From NCBI GenBank assembly GCA_030645915.1, contig JAUSNO010000005.1, positions 62,001 to 126,000 on the forward strand: 64,000 bases of DNA, given 5' to 3'. Of this stretch, positions 22,468 through 32,898 are shown in pieces. Within the stretch, counting starts at the first letter, position 1. Every line of letters starts with the position of its first letter. A model generated the notes under the pieces. It made no database searches and had not been told where the DNA came from. It saw nothing but the letters and a program-made list of their open reading frames with translations. A program made the position numbers and the translations under genes. The stretch is from Undibacterium sp. GTDB lineage: Bacteria; Pseudomonadota; Gammaproteobacteria; Burkholderiales; Burkholderiaceae_D.

Positions 22468-23910
22468 ATGAGCTCAGTCGTCAATACCAATATCGCGTCG
22501 TTAAATGCACAACGTAACTTAACGACTTCCCAATCTGCACTCAATACATCGTTGCAACGTCTATCTTCAGGTTTGCGCATTAACAGCGCGAAAGACGATT
22601 CTGCCGGTTTGGCAATTTCGGAACGATTCACTTCACAGATCCGCGGTAGCAATCAAGCTGCACGTAACGCAAACGATGGTATCTCTTTAGCGCAAACTGC
22701 TGAGGGTGATTTGGCACAGATCGGCAATAACTTACAACGTATTCGCGAATTAGCAGTACAGTCAGCCAATGCGACCAACTCATCCTCTGACCGTGCGGCG
22801 CTGGATGCCGAGGTTCAAGCGTTATCTTCCGAGATAGACCGCGTTGCTGAGAACTCGTCATTCAACGGCGTAAAACTGTTAGATGGCTCATTTAATGCCC
22901 AAGCTTTTCAAGTTGGCGCCAATGCGACATCTAGCGATACAGTTACCATCACCGGCATCTCCAGTGCCAGAACTTCTTCACTTGGTGGTAGCGGATCATC
23001 AACCGTAACAACACTAACCGGCGGAGCGACTGCTGGTGCATTAACTGCTGGTGAGCTGACGCTTAATGGCGCTCAGGTTGGCGCATCTAGCGTGGGAGCA
23101 GCGCCTGGTCAAAGTGCGAGCAGCGCCTTCTCGATTGCCGCCGCGATCAATGCTGTGTCATCGTCATCAGGTGTTACTGCCACCGCCGTTGCTACGTCAT
23201 ACGTAGGCGCCACTGCAGCAACAAGTGCAATCACATCTAGTGCAAACTTGACAATTAATGGAGTTGTAGTTGGTGATATCGCAGCAGGCGGTAACGCAAC
23301 AGGTCAAGGCGCCAATGTCGCGGCTGCGATTAATTTAGTCTCAAGCCAATCAGGCGTGACGGCATCGGCAGACAATACAGGGAAAGTAACTTTAACCGCT
23401 GCCGATGGCAGAGACATAATAACTGGTTCTGCCTTCACAGCTACCAATAGTGGACTGGCCGCCAGCACCACAACGCATGGAACAATAAAACTCGATACAA
23501 ATAATTCAGCCGGAATAGTATTAAGTGGCACCACTCCAGGCGACGCGGGCTTTACATCAGGCACAACTGCGGCGACAACTACATTGACCACCACTGCTAT
23601 TTCGGCAATCAATGTAAAAACCGCTGCCAGTGCGACCAGCGCCTTGGCAGCGATTGACGGTGCATTGGCTAACGTCAACTCCAGCCGTGCGGCACTTGGT
23701 GCGGTACAAAATCGCTTCTCGTCAGTGGTAACAAGTCTACAAACCACTTCAGAAAACTTGACTGCTTCACGCAGCCGAATTCAAGATGCGGATTTTGCAC
23801 AAGAAACATCGTCTCTGACACGCGGTCAGGTATTGCAACAAGCGGGTACTGCGATTTTGGCTCAGGCAAATGCATTACCACAAGGTGTATTATCATTGCT
23901 CCGTGGCTAA
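22468..23910 (+). CDS. fliC: flagellin with Ser/Thr/Ala-rich central domain
   Basis: SSVVNTNIASLNAQRNL...SGLRINSAKDDSAGLAISERF; C-terminal RIQDADFAQETSSLTRGQVLQQAGTAILAQANALPQGVLSLL. Confidence 0.97.
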   Translation: MSSVVNTNIASLNAQRNLTTSQSALNTSLQRLSSGLRINSAKDDSAGLAISERFTSQIRGSNQAARNANDGISLAQTAEGDLAQIGNNLQRIRELAVQSANATNSSSDRAALDAEVQALSSEIDRVAENSSFNGVKLLDGSFNAQAFQVGANATSSDTVTITGISSARTSSLGGSGSSTVTTLTGGATAGALTAGELTLNGAQVGASSVGAAPGQSASSAFSIAAAINAVSSSSGVTATAVATSYVGATAATSAITSSANLTINGVVVGDIAAGGNATGQGANVAAAINLVSSQSGVTASADNTGKVTLTAADGRDIITGSAFTATNSGLAASTTTHGTIKLDTNNSAGIVLSGTTPGDAGFTSGTTAATTTLTTTAISAINVKTAASATSALAAIDGALANVNSSRAALGAVQNRFSSVVTSLQTTSENLTASRSRIQDADFAQETSSLTRGQVLQQAGTAILAQANALPQGVLSLLRG

Positions 23911-23949
23911 CCAATGATTTATCACTAAACTTCATTCATTGAAGCTACT

Positions 23950-23979
23950 CCCCTGGTCATTTTTTTGATCAGGGGAATT
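23950..23979 (+). terminator. rho-independent terminator after fliC
   Basis: CCCCTGGTCA-TTTTTT-TGATCAGGGG followed by AATTTT. Confidence 0.7.
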
Positions 23980-23998
23980 TTACTTAAAGGAAAAGATC

Positions 23999-24373
23999 AT
24001 GGACATCCGCTCGATTGGCAGCAGCGCTCAATCAGGACAATTGATCGCAGATACGGTAGCCAACACTGGAAATAGCGCTTCCATTCAAAAACAAACCGCT
24101 ACACCGACACAAACTGTCAACGCCGTTACAGCAACCAAAACACCGCCTACCGTTGAGCAATTAGCAAAAGCAGTTAAAGATATCAATTCTACGATACAGG
24201 CTCTATCTCAAAATCTTGAATTTACGATTGATAACGACTCTGAACGTGTAGTGGTAAAGATTGTCGATCAACAGACTAAAGAAGTATTGCGTCAAATCCC
24301 AACGGAAGAAGCATTGGAGATATCCAAATCTTTAGACCGTCTACAAGGCTTACTTATTAAACAGCAAGCCTAA
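23999..24373 (+). CDS. flaG: FlaG-family protein
   Basis: FTIDNDSERVVVKIVDQQTKEVLRQIPTEEAL; between fliC and fliD. Confidence 0.9.
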   Translation: MDIRSIGSSAQSGQLIADTVANTGNSASIQKQTATPTQTVNAVTATKTPPTVEQLAKAVKDINSTIQALSQNLEFTIDNDSERVVVKIVDQQTKEVLRQIPTEEALEISKSLDRLQGLLIKQQA

Positions 24374-24420
24374 AGTATTAAAAAACCATGAGATTTAAAA
24401 TAGGCAGGTAAATCCCCTTC

Positions 24421-24447
24421 TAAAGTCTGGTTTGCTCCTGCCGTTAA
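24421..24447 (+). promoter_or_regulatory. sigma-28 (FliA) promoter of fliD
   Basis: TAAAGTCT-N11-GCCGTTAA (7/8 + 7/8). Confidence 0.8.
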
Positions 24448-24481
24448 TCTAGTAAAGTGCAATCTTACTTAGGGGAACAAA

Positions 24482-26494
24482 GTGGGTATCCAATCAACCG
24501 GTATAGGGTCAAATCTAGACGTCAACAGCCTCATCACCAAATTGATGGCGGTAGAGTCGCAGCCTCTGACCAATTTGGCCAAAAAAGAGTCCAGCTATCA
24601 AGCAAAGCTCTCAGCCTATGGCTCGCTCAATAGTGCATTAAGTTCCTTTCAAAGCTCACTCTCTAGCCTCAGTGCTGCATCGACATTTCAATCGTTTTCA
24701 GCGACATCTAGCGATACTGCTATTGCTTCTGCAACAGCGACTAGCATCGCAGTTGCAGGAACATATAATCTTAATGTCACTAAACTAGCACAAGCGCAGT
24801 CTATTTCTACCCCCGGGCAAGTAAGCTCCACTGCGACGATTGGTTCTGGCACATCCACCGTAACTTTTCAATTTGGTACGATTAGCGGTGGCAGTGCGAC
24901 CAATGGAATATATACCGGTTCAACATTCACCCAAGATGCGACACAGGCAACAGGCACCATCACCATTGATAGCAGTAACAATTCGCTGCAAGGGATTAGA
25001 GATGCGATCAATACGGCCAAAATGGGGGTAAGTGCATCGATTGTTGGCGATGGTAGTGCCACCCCCTATCATTTGGTGCTCACATCGGCAAAAACCGGTG
25101 CCACATCCAGCATGCAGATAAGTGTCACTGGTGATGCTGTGCTTGGATCCTTGCTTAATTACAATCCACAAGGAACACAAAACCTATCAGAAGCGACCAC
25201 AGGACAAAGTGCAGCACTGACAATTAATGGGATAGCAATTAACAGTGTAACCAATAGTGTGAGCGCTGCTATCGGCGGGGTGTCTATTAATTTAAACAAG
25301 ATCGGTACATCAACGCTCACGCTCGCAGCCAACACGACTGCGGTACAAGCCAGTGTCAACGCGTTCGTCAAGGCATACAACGATCTCAATACGTCCATTG
25401 CAGGATTGACGTCTTACAATCCGACGACGAAAAAAGGTGGATTACTATTAGGCGACCCGACGACTCAAAACATACAGAATCAAGTGCGAAAAACACTCGC
25501 TACCGCGGTCAATGGTCTTGGGGGAGATTTAACAACTTTATCCAGTATTGGGGTGGCTTTCCAAAAAGATGGATCACTTGCAGCAGACAACACAAAATTA
25601 CAGACTGCGCTGACCTCCAAGTTTTCCGAAGTGGGAGGATTGTTTGCATCGATCGGTAAAGCGAGTGATAGTCTGATCAGTGTTGTTTCATCTACTCCAG
25701 CAACGCAAGCTGGCGCCTATGATGTAGAAATTACTTCATTAGCAACCCAGGGCAAATTAACAGGCGATACCAACCTGAACTTAGCTAATACAGTCATCGA
25801 TCCGGCAACAACGCTAAATGTCATACTCGATGGCACTAGCTCGGCGGTTTCACTTCCTGCAGGGTCATATACCGCAACGCAACTTGCATCCATGATGCAA
25901 TCGGCTATCAACGGCACATCTGCCTTTTCTGTACTTGGCGCTGCCGTCTCCGCGAGTATTGATGCTAATGGTTTTCTCGTACTGCAATCTAGCAAGTATG
26001 GTTCATCATCAAATATCGCTTTAGCGGATGCTACAGGCACGACTGCAGCGACTCTAGCCGGGACAAGTTTAGCAGGTACTGCAGGCGCCAATGTTGCAGG
26101 CACGTTTGGTGGAAATTCTGCCATTGGTGAAGGTCAGTTCTTGACTGGAGGTACCGGTACGGCTGCAGATGGCCTCAAAGTCTTAGTGTCAGGAGGCATC
26201 ATTGGAGCTAGAGGAACAATCAATTTTTCTGTCGGCTACGCCTCTCAGCTAAGCAAAATGATCACGAATTTTCAGGGTACGGGTGGCACCTTAGTCGGTA
26301 GTACAAGCAACATTGATCGCAGCATTAAGGATATTGCGAAACAAAAAGAAATTCTTAATAGTAGATTATTTGATACCGAGGCGCGCTACAGAAAGCAATT
26401 TATTGCTCTGGACTCTACGCTCAGTAGTTTGACCAATACCAGTACTTTCCTAACGCAACAGCTTTCTGCGTTAACCGGCACTAAGAGTTATTAA
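24482..26494 (+). CDS. fliD: flagellar cap protein FliD (GTG start)
   Basis: GSNLDVNSLITKLMAVESQPLTNLAKKESSYQAKLSAYGSL; C-terminal FIALDSTLSSLTNTSTFLTQQLSAL. Confidence 0.95.
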   Translation: MGIQSTGIGSNLDVNSLITKLMAVESQPLTNLAKKESSYQAKLSAYGSLNSALSSFQSSLSSLSAASTFQSFSATSSDTAIASATATSIAVAGTYNLNVTKLAQAQSISTPGQVSSTATIGSGTSTVTFQFGTISGGSATNGIYTGSTFTQDATQATGTITIDSSNNSLQGIRDAINTAKMGVSASIVGDGSATPYHLVLTSAKTGATSSMQISVTGDAVLGSLLNYNPQGTQNLSEATTGQSAALTINGIAINSVTNSVSAAIGGVSINLNKIGTSTLTLAANTTAVQASVNAFVKAYNDLNTSIAGLTSYNPTTKKGGLLLGDPTTQNIQNQVRKTLATAVNGLGGDLTTLSSIGVAFQKDGSLAADNTKLQTALTSKFSEVGGLFASIGKASDSLISVVSSTPATQAGAYDVEITSLATQGKLTGDTNLNLANTVIDPATTLNVILDGTSSAVSLPAGSYTATQLASMMQSAINGTSAFSVLGAAVSASIDANGFLVLQSSKYGSSSNIALADATGTTAATLAGTSLAGTAGANVAGTFGGNSAIGEGQFLTGGTGTAADGLKVLVSGGIIGARGTINFSVGYASQLSKMITNFQGTGGTLVGSTSNIDRSIKDIAKQKEILNSRLFDTEARYRKQFIALDSTLSSLTNTSTFLTQQLSALTGTKSY

Positions 26495-26541
26495 CCGTTT
26501 GCTGCCTTAATGGCGATATAAATTATTGAGAGGACTCACCT

Positions 26542-27012
26542 ATGTTTGGATCATCACCATTTAACGGCGCAAGCGCTTATGCCAAGATCGGGATAGAGAC
26601 AGGCGTTATATCTGCTAACCCGCACAAGCTTATCGTTATGTTATTTGAAGGAGCGATAACGGCACTTGCCAATGCACTCAAAAATATTGAAGCTAACAAC
26701 GTGGCCGCAAAAGGGCAATCCATTTCAAAGGCAATTGCGATAATTGATAACGGTTTGCGAGCAAGTTTGGATAAAAATGTAGGCGGCGAGATCGCCTTGA
26801 GTCTGGACTCACTTTATGAATATATGAGCAGACAACTTATAGTAGCAAATCTAAAAAATGATACTAAATTGATAATTGAAATCTCCAATTTATTGAAAGA
26901 CTTAAAAGCAACTTGGGATGCAATCGCTCCTATACCTAAAGCAATAACTGAAATGCCAAAACAAGCATTCGATGCTTTAGCACCTCGTCCAACCAAATTT
27001 CTTGAGGCATAA
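26542..27012 (+). CDS. fliS: flagellin export chaperone FliS
   Basis: AYAKIGIETGVISANPHKLIVMLFEGAITALANALKNIE. Confidence 0.93.
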   Translation: MFGSSPFNGASAYAKIGIETGVISANPHKLIVMLFEGAITALANALKNIEANNVAAKGQSISKAIAIIDNGLRASLDKNVGGEIALSLDSLYEYMSRQLIVANLKNDTKLIIEISNLLKDLKATWDAIAPIPKAITEMPKQAFDALAPRPTKFLEA

Positions 27013-27017
27013 TTCAA

Positions 27018-27353
27018 ATGGATAGTATGGAATTAATTTCAATGTATGAGAGTGTTGCCGAGATTACCGATCGCATGCTCAATGCAGCGCGCGTTGCAGA
27101 CTGGGATCTATTAGCCGAACTGGAGACAGACTGCTCATCCACGGTGGAAAATTTAAAGAGCAATGAATTTCCATCTGAATTGCCACCAGAAATAAGAGAT
27201 AGAAAGATACAAATCATCAAAAAAATTCTTGCCGATGACAGGGAAATTCGTGATATCACGGAGCCTTGGATGATGCAGTTAGCGAATTTAATGAAAAGCT
27301 CTGAGTCTAATAGGCTACTTTCACAAACCTATGGTGCCAACCACACCAGCTAA
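27018..27353 (+). CDS. fliT: FliT-like flagellar protein
   Basis: position after fliS; short helical protein with MLNAARVADWDLLAELE. Confidence 0.75.
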   Translation: MDSMELISMYESVAEITDRMLNAARVADWDLLAELETDCSSTVENLKSNEFPSELPPEIRDRKIQIIKKILADDREIRDITEPWMMQLANLMKSSESNRLLSQTYGANHTS

Positions 27354-27369
27354 AGAATAAATAACCATC

Positions 27370-28584
27370 ATGCTGCCTAGGGTCGATACCAATATAAGGC
27401 CCATTGCCTCTATAGAAGCGCCGTCTGCAGTCGCCTCTATCGGGGTAACGAAACAAGAAGTAGCCCATCGTCTTGACCAACTTGTTATTGGCAAACAGAT
27501 CCAAGGAGAGATACTCTCACGTTTAAATGATGGTACCTTTTTTGTGAGACTGGCAGGAGCTACCGCCAGAATGGCACTTCCGCAAAACAGCAAAGCGGGC
27601 GAGTCCATTCCTCTCACCTTAATTTCCCTGACGCCCCGCCCTACTTTTTTACTTGATGCTGGACAAGGTAATACGACAACAACAGCAACTTTTTCAAGAC
27701 AAGACCTGATCAAGAATTTCCTGCAAGACCCAAAAACAACTCAGACAGTTTTGCTTGATAAGACGTTACCAAATGATGCGCCTACCTCTTATGTACTTGA
27801 AACCGAGCAAGCTCGAACAACCACGATTTTGCATGGTAAATTAACTCTCGATAACGCGACAACAAACATTGCTGAGCAATATGAGTCTTCAGCGAACAGT
27901 GCGCCAACAAATTTAAGCGATACCGGAAAGTTAATTAACAAAATTTTGCTTCAAGCGCAGCAAGAAGGCGCTACAAATGTATTGCTAGGTAAAACTCCTT
28001 TGCTACAAAGCGCAGAAGAATTGAAACATCCAGACAAAATCGCTAATCATCTGCAACAAACAATTGCATCAAGCGGTATTTTCTATGAATCGCATGTTGC
28101 TAATTGGGCGGAAGGCAAATTAACGCGCGCGGATTTAATGCGCGAACCTCAAGCCCAGATGGGAAATACGGCAATCAATAATGCCATTTCAAATAGTGTT
28201 ATTGGTGACGATTATTCAAATTTAGCGAAAATTATTCACTTGCAGTTAGATGTCCTTGAACAACAGCGAATCACGTGGCAAGGTGCGTTGCTACCGGGCC
28301 TGCCTCTCAAGTGGGAAATTTTACAAGATAACCAACATGCACAGGCAAACTCTGCAGAACAAGAAGCAAACTGGCAAAGCATTGTAAGATTTGAGTTACC
28401 TCAATTAGGAGTGGTTGCTGCTACGATTAGTTTGCATAAGGGTCAGCTGCAATTATTTTTACGCAGTGATACCGAAGAAACTATTAATTTACTAAAAGAA
28501 TATTCTTCTGATTTAGCAGAGGCTTTAAAACAGTGTGGTGCACCGCTAGCCTTTTTTAATGCAAAACATGATGAACGAGCCTAA
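27370..28584 (+). CDS. FliK-like hook-length control domain protein
   Basis: C-terminal VRFELPQLGVVAATISLHKGQLQLFLRSDTEETINLLKEYSSDLAEALKQCGAPLA; flagellar context. Confidence 0.65.
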   Translation: MLPRVDTNIRPIASIEAPSAVASIGVTKQEVAHRLDQLVIGKQIQGEILSRLNDGTFFVRLAGATARMALPQNSKAGESIPLTLISLTPRPTFLLDAGQGNTTTTATFSRQDLIKNFLQDPKTTQTVLLDKTLPNDAPTSYVLETEQARTTTILHGKLTLDNATTNIAEQYESSANSAPTNLSDTGKLINKILLQAQQEGATNVLLGKTPLLQSAEELKHPDKIANHLQQTIASSGIFYESHVANWAEGKLTRADLMREPQAQMGNTAINNAISNSVIGDDYSNLAKIIHLQLDVLEQQRITWQGALLPGLPLKWEILQDNQHAQANSAEQEANWQSIVRFELPQLGVVAATISLHKGQLQLFLRSDTEETINLLKEYSSDLAEALKQCGAPLAFFNAKHDERA

Positions 28585-28852
28585 TCAACATCTGCAAAAT
28601 GCTATTGCCCTTGCTTACCAAGCAGGTGATTCTGCGCCAAAGATTGTAGCTAAAGGCAAAGGATTAATTGCAGAAGAGATTATCGCTAGAGCAAAAGAAC
28701 ATGGAGTGTACATTCATCAATCAAAAGAACTCGTGTCTTTGTTAATGAAAGTAGAGTTAGATCAGGATATTCCACCAACCCTGTATCGCGTTGTTGCAGA
28801 ACTGCTCGCTTGGCTATACCATATTGAGAGCGAAAAATCGGCGACTTTATAA
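28559..28852 (+). CDS. FlhB C-terminal-domain-like protein
   Basis: APKIVAKGKGLIAEEIIARAKEHGVYIHQSKELVSLLMKVELDQDIPPTLYRVVAELLAWLY. Confidence 0.85.
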   Translation: MQNMMNEPNQHLQNAIALAYQAGDSAPKIVAKGKGLIAEEIIARAKEHGVYIHQSKELVSLLMKVELDQDIPPTLYRVVAELLAWLYHIESEKSATL

Positions 28853-28896
28853 CGCACACGCCTAACTCAATACTTATTTCGAGACAAACCATTCAT

Positions 28897-29658
28897 ATGC
28901 AATCTTTACATCCTGCGCTAGGCACAGAAAATCAAAGTTCTTTCTTGGTTGAGTCTCGGCGTGAAGTAATTGCCCTGTTGCGCGGATTAAAAGAAAAAAA
29001 TCAGTTAATTAGTATGATGATCAATGATGGCTCCGAGGTTTTCATCACGTCTGTACTCGATCTTGATGACATAAACAATACAATAACCATTGATAGCGCT
29101 CCCAGTCAGGCCGCCAATCAACGCATTATTGAAGCGTCCAGAGTTTTTTTTGAGGGTCTGTTAGACAGAATTAGTATTCAATTTTCTTCATCAAGCATGC
29201 AACGCATTATCTTTGATGGACGTCCAGCGCTGCAATGTGGCATCCCTATCAGCATGATCAGACTGCAGCGACGTGAAAACTATCGCATCAATACTCCCTT
29301 ATCCAATCCAATTCGTTGCCAAATTCCATTAGAAATCAATTCCGAGTTTGAAACAATTAAATTGTCCTTAGTAGACATTAGTTGTGGCGGGGTAGCGATG
29401 CTGGACGAACGAAAGATATTGGATAATTCTATCGGCCGCATTTATGAAGATTGTCAGATTGAATTACCCGGAATAGGCAAAATTGATTTGCTCTTGCAAG
29501 TAAGGAATTCACAAGACTTAATACTACTGAATGGAAAAACAAATCGCCGAATTGGATGTCAATTCATCAATGTTTCGAATGGCGTTTTAGCTAGTGTACA
29601 GCGATATATTATGAAATTGGAAAGAGAACGTAACGCAAAGTTAACAGGGAAAGAGTAA
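28897..29658 (+). CDS. YcgR-like PilZ-domain flagellar brake protein
   Basis: RRENYRINTPLSNPIRC; DISCGGVAM; IGCQFINV. Confidence 0.85.
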   Translation: MQSLHPALGTENQSSFLVESRREVIALLRGLKEKNQLISMMINDGSEVFITSVLDLDDINNTITIDSAPSQAANQRIIEASRVFFEGLLDRISIQFSSSSMQRIIFDGRPALQCGIPISMIRLQRRENYRINTPLSNPIRCQIPLEINSEFETIKLSLVDISCGGVAMLDERKILDNSIGRIYEDCQIELPGIGKIDLLLQVRNSQDLILLNGKTNRRIGCQFINVSNGVLASVQRYIMKLERERNAKLTGKE

Positions 29659-29686
29659 GGCGCAGTTTTTACTCTTAAATTACATC

Positions 29687-30034
29687 CTATATTTGCATAT
29701 TCATAATATCGTGGTACGCAGATACCAGTTTATTTCTAACTTGAACAGTGGTTTGAAATGAAATATTTGCCTTCTGCATAGAAATCATGACGTCCGAAAG
29801 ACTCACTTTATCGTCACCTAGAGCGAATTTCTGCCCTAATTGTTGAGACGATAGTTGCACGGAGTTTACCTGATCCAGCGATGCTTTTAGTGCATCAGCA
29901 AAGTCAAGTTTTGCTGGTGCAACAGTTTGCGTGCCTACCGCATTGATAGCACTAGACTCCATCCGCGCACTAGCTGCCTTCAATTGTGCAACCATCGCCT
30001 CTATACGACTAGTATCAATTCCGCCCACTTTCAT
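29687..30034 (-). CDS. fliE: flagellar hook-basal body protein FliE
   Basis: FADALKASLDQVNSVQ; VSLSDVMISMQKANISFQTTVQVRNKLVSAYHDIMNMQI. Confidence 0.95.
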   Translation of the reverse strand: MKVGGIDTSRIEAMVAQLKAASARMESSAINAVGTQTVAPAKLDFADALKASLDQVNSVQLSSQQLGQKFALGDDKVSLSDVMISMQKANISFQTTVQVRNKLVSAYHDIMNMQI

Positions 30035-30233
30035 TTCTTACTCCATTTTTTATCCACCGAGATACCTTATCATTAATGTCAAATGACTTAGTGACGAAAA
30101 GAACCCAAAAATCCTCGTTTTTCCTTCAATTGATTTCATGAAATAACAGCACAATTTGTATTAAGGAAAAAACCAAGAACGGACAACAAAATGCATTACT
30201 CCAATGTCATAAAAATCAATCGAGAGGTACATT

Positions 30234-31910
30234 GTGGCCACAGCTAATGACGCAACCTTAATCAGGCCAACGCCAGAATTCCCTACTATTTTTGGTCTTG
30301 CGGATACACCAGGTCTGCGTACAATTCTTTTATCTGTGGGAGCCGCACTAACACTTGCGATCATGGCGGGGGTTTGGATGTGGAGCCAACAACCAGACTA
30401 CAGAGTACTCTTTTCGAATTTCAATGATCGCGACGGAGGTGCCATCGTTGCCTCTCTTCAGCAAATGAATGTTCCTTACAAGTATTCTGAAGGTGGAAGT
30501 GCCATTCTTGTACCTTCAAATCAAGTACATGATGCCAGATTGAAACTTGCTTCACAGGGGCTACCTAAAGGTGGCAATGTCGGTTTCGAATTAATGGAAA
30601 ACCAGAAACTGGGTATCTCACAATTTTTAGAACAAGTTAATTTTCAACGCGCATTAGAGGGAGAACTTGCTCGTTCGATTCAAGCAGTCTCAGCGGTACA
30701 AACAGCTCGCGTTCACCTTGCTATTCCGAAATCGAATGTATTTATTCGAGAACAACAAAAACCAACCGCGTCGGTACTACTCAATCTTTATCCTGGCCGC
30801 ACAATGGATCAACAACAAGTCAGTGCAATCCTTCACTTAGTTGCGAGTAGCGTTCCAGAATTAGCGGTTAAAAATGTAACGATCGTTGATCAAAATGGTA
30901 ATTTGTTATCCGACCCAAGCAAACAAACTGCAAACAACAATCTCGATCCATCACAATTGAAGTATGTAGAAGACTATCAACAAAACATCGTCAAGCGTAT
31001 AGAGTCGATTATTTCTCCTATTGTCGGAGCGCAAAATGTGCGCGCGGAAGCAACCGCAGATATTGATTTTTCAAGAAGCGAACAGGCTGCTGAGAGCTAC
31101 CGTCCAAACTCTCCTCCCGAATCATCAACCATACGCAGTCAGCAGTCGAGCGAATCATATAATAAGGGGGCGAATGCATCTGGCATTCCAGGCGCGCTAT
31201 CAAATCAACCACCAGTTCCTTCTACTGCACCCATTATTGCACCTGGCACGGCAAATCAAGCTGCTTCTGCATCAAGTGCTGGTTTGATGCAAAAAGATTC
31301 TACCGTGAATTATGAAGTAGATAAAACCATTCGATATACACAACAACCAATGGGTGGAGTAAAACGGCTGTCAGTAGCAATTGTAGTTAATTACAAAAGC
31401 GAAACCGATAAATCTGGCAAGGTGACGAGCAAAGCATTGACAGATGCTGAGAAAGCACAAATCAGCGACCTGGCCAAAGAAGCAATGGGCTTTAATAAAG
31501 AGCGTGGGGATACCTTAAACCTTGTCAACAGCCCGTTTGCCATACCTGAAAAAGAAGCTATAGTAGAAGTACCAATCTGGAAGCAAGCAGATACAATACA
31601 AACGGCAAAAGAGATAGGCAGGTACCTTATCGCAGGTTTAATTCTGATGTATCTCTTCTTTGGATTCTTAAAACCCACACTTAAAAAAATTACGAATAGG
31701 CAAGCAGAACGAGAAATGCTCGAAGAGCAGAAGATCAAGAAGCAACTGGAGGAAGAAAGTGAAGATGATGACGCAGTGGTGAAATTATCTCAAACCACAG
31801 AAAAACAAGAATCGGATTATGAAATTAATATGAATATGGCAAAACAACTGGCCACAAGTGATCCTAAGATTGTCGCAAACGTGATTAAAACATGGGTAAG
31901 CAATGAGTGA
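30234..31910 (+). CDS. fliF: flagellar M-ring protein FliF
   Basis: PDYRVLFSNFNDRDGGAIVASLQQMNVPYK; EGELARSIQAVSAVQTARVHLAIPK. Confidence 0.97.
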   Translation: MATANDATLIRPTPEFPTIFGLADTPGLRTILLSVGAALTLAIMAGVWMWSQQPDYRVLFSNFNDRDGGAIVASLQQMNVPYKYSEGGSAILVPSNQVHDARLKLASQGLPKGGNVGFELMENQKLGISQFLEQVNFQRALEGELARSIQAVSAVQTARVHLAIPKSNVFIREQQKPTASVLLNLYPGRTMDQQQVSAILHLVASSVPELAVKNVTIVDQNGNLLSDPSKQTANNNLDPSQLKYVEDYQQNIVKRIESIISPIVGAQNVRAEATADIDFSRSEQAAESYRPNSPPESSTIRSQQSSESYNKGANASGIPGALSNQPPVPSTAPIIAPGTANQAASASSAGLMQKDSTVNYEVDKTIRYTQQPMGGVKRLSVAIVVNYKSETDKSGKVTSKALTDAEKAQISDLAKEAMGFNKERGDTLNLVNSPFAIPEKEAIVEVPIWKQADTIQTAKEIGRYLIAGLILMYLFFGFLKPTLKKITNRQAEREMLEEQKIKKQLEEESEDDDAVVKLSQTTEKQESDYEINMNMAKQLATSDPKIVANVIKTWVSNE

Positions 31911-32898
31911 CGACGGCGTACAAAAAGCGGCAACATTGATGCTAGCACTTGGTGAAGATGGTGCTGCAGAGGTCATGAAATATCTTGGGCCGCGCGAAGT
32001 GCAAAAAATTGGTGCCGCTATGGCCTCAATCGGCGCGATACCACATGAAGCAATTGCCAAGGTGCTCGAAGAATTTAAGTCTGTGGCGGACCTGAGCTCT
32101 TCAGTTGGACTTGATTCTGACGAATATATACGTAATGTGTTAACAAGAGCTCTGGGAGATGATAAAGCATCTTCTTTAATCAACCGTATTTTGGGTGGTA
32201 AAGACGCTAGCGGAATTGAAAGCCTGAAATGGATGGATTCCGCTTCAGTTGCAGAACTGATCAAAAATGAACATCCTCAGATTATTGCGACTATCCTGGT
32301 TCACTTGGAAAGCGATCAGGCTAGCGAAATCCTCAATCATTTTACCGAACGATTGCGCAATGATGCAATTTTGCGCATTGCTACACTTGATGGCATCCAG
32401 CCGACAGCGTTAAAAGAACTCAATGATGTCCTGACAAAATTATTAACAGGAAATGAAAGTCTGAAGAAAAAATCGATTGGCGGCGTACGCGCTGCAGCCG
32501 AAATATTGAACTTCATGAGCGGAGACAATGAAGCATCCGTAATGGAAAATCTGCGTAAATATGATGGTGATATGGCAGAAAAAATCATGGATGAAATGTT
32601 CGTGTTCGATAATATTCTGGAAATTGATGATCGTGGTATCCAGCTATTATTACGGGAAGTTCAATCTGATTCGTTGATCATCGCACTTAAAGGTGCAAAC
32701 CCAGATATGCGTGAGAAAATTTTTAAAAATATGTCACAACGCGCTGCCGAGATGATGCGAGAAGATCTTGAGTCAAAAGGTCCTGTGCGACTTTCTGAAG
32801 TAGAGGCGCAACAAAAACAAATTTTGATGATCGTACGCCGACTCGCCGACGAAGGACAAATCATGCTTGGTGCAAAAGGCGAAGATTCTTATGTCTAA
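31903..32898 (+). CDS. fliG: flagellar motor switch protein FliG
   Basis: KAATLMLALGEDGAAEVMKYLGPREVQKIGAAMA; EHPQIIATILVHLESDQASEIL. Confidence 0.97.
   Translation: MSDDGVQKAATLMLALGEDGAAEVMKYLGPREVQKIGAAMASIGAIPHEAIAKVLEEFKSVADLSSSVGLDSDEYIRNVLTRALGDDKASSLINRILGGKDASGIESLKWMDSASVAELIKNEHPQIIATILVHLESDQASEILNHFTERLRNDAILRIATLDGIQPTALKELNDVLTKLLTGNESLKKKSIGGVRAAAEILNFMSGDNEASVMENLRKYDGDMAEKIMDEMFVFDNILEIDDRGIQLLLREVQSDSLIIALKGANPDMREKIFKNMSQRAAEMMREDLESKGPVRLSEVEAQQKQILMIVRRLADEGQIMLGAKGEDSYV

Noticed and set aside
23304-23747. 147-aa minus-strand ORF
   Set aside because: Antisense to the fliC central domain; codon-bias artefact.
25717-26124. 135-aa minus-strand ORF
   Set aside because: Antisense to fliD, no domain signature.
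29687-30233. fliE inverted relative to fliF as a rearrangement
   Set aside because: Divergent fliE/fliF is the common arrangement in enterobacteria and others.
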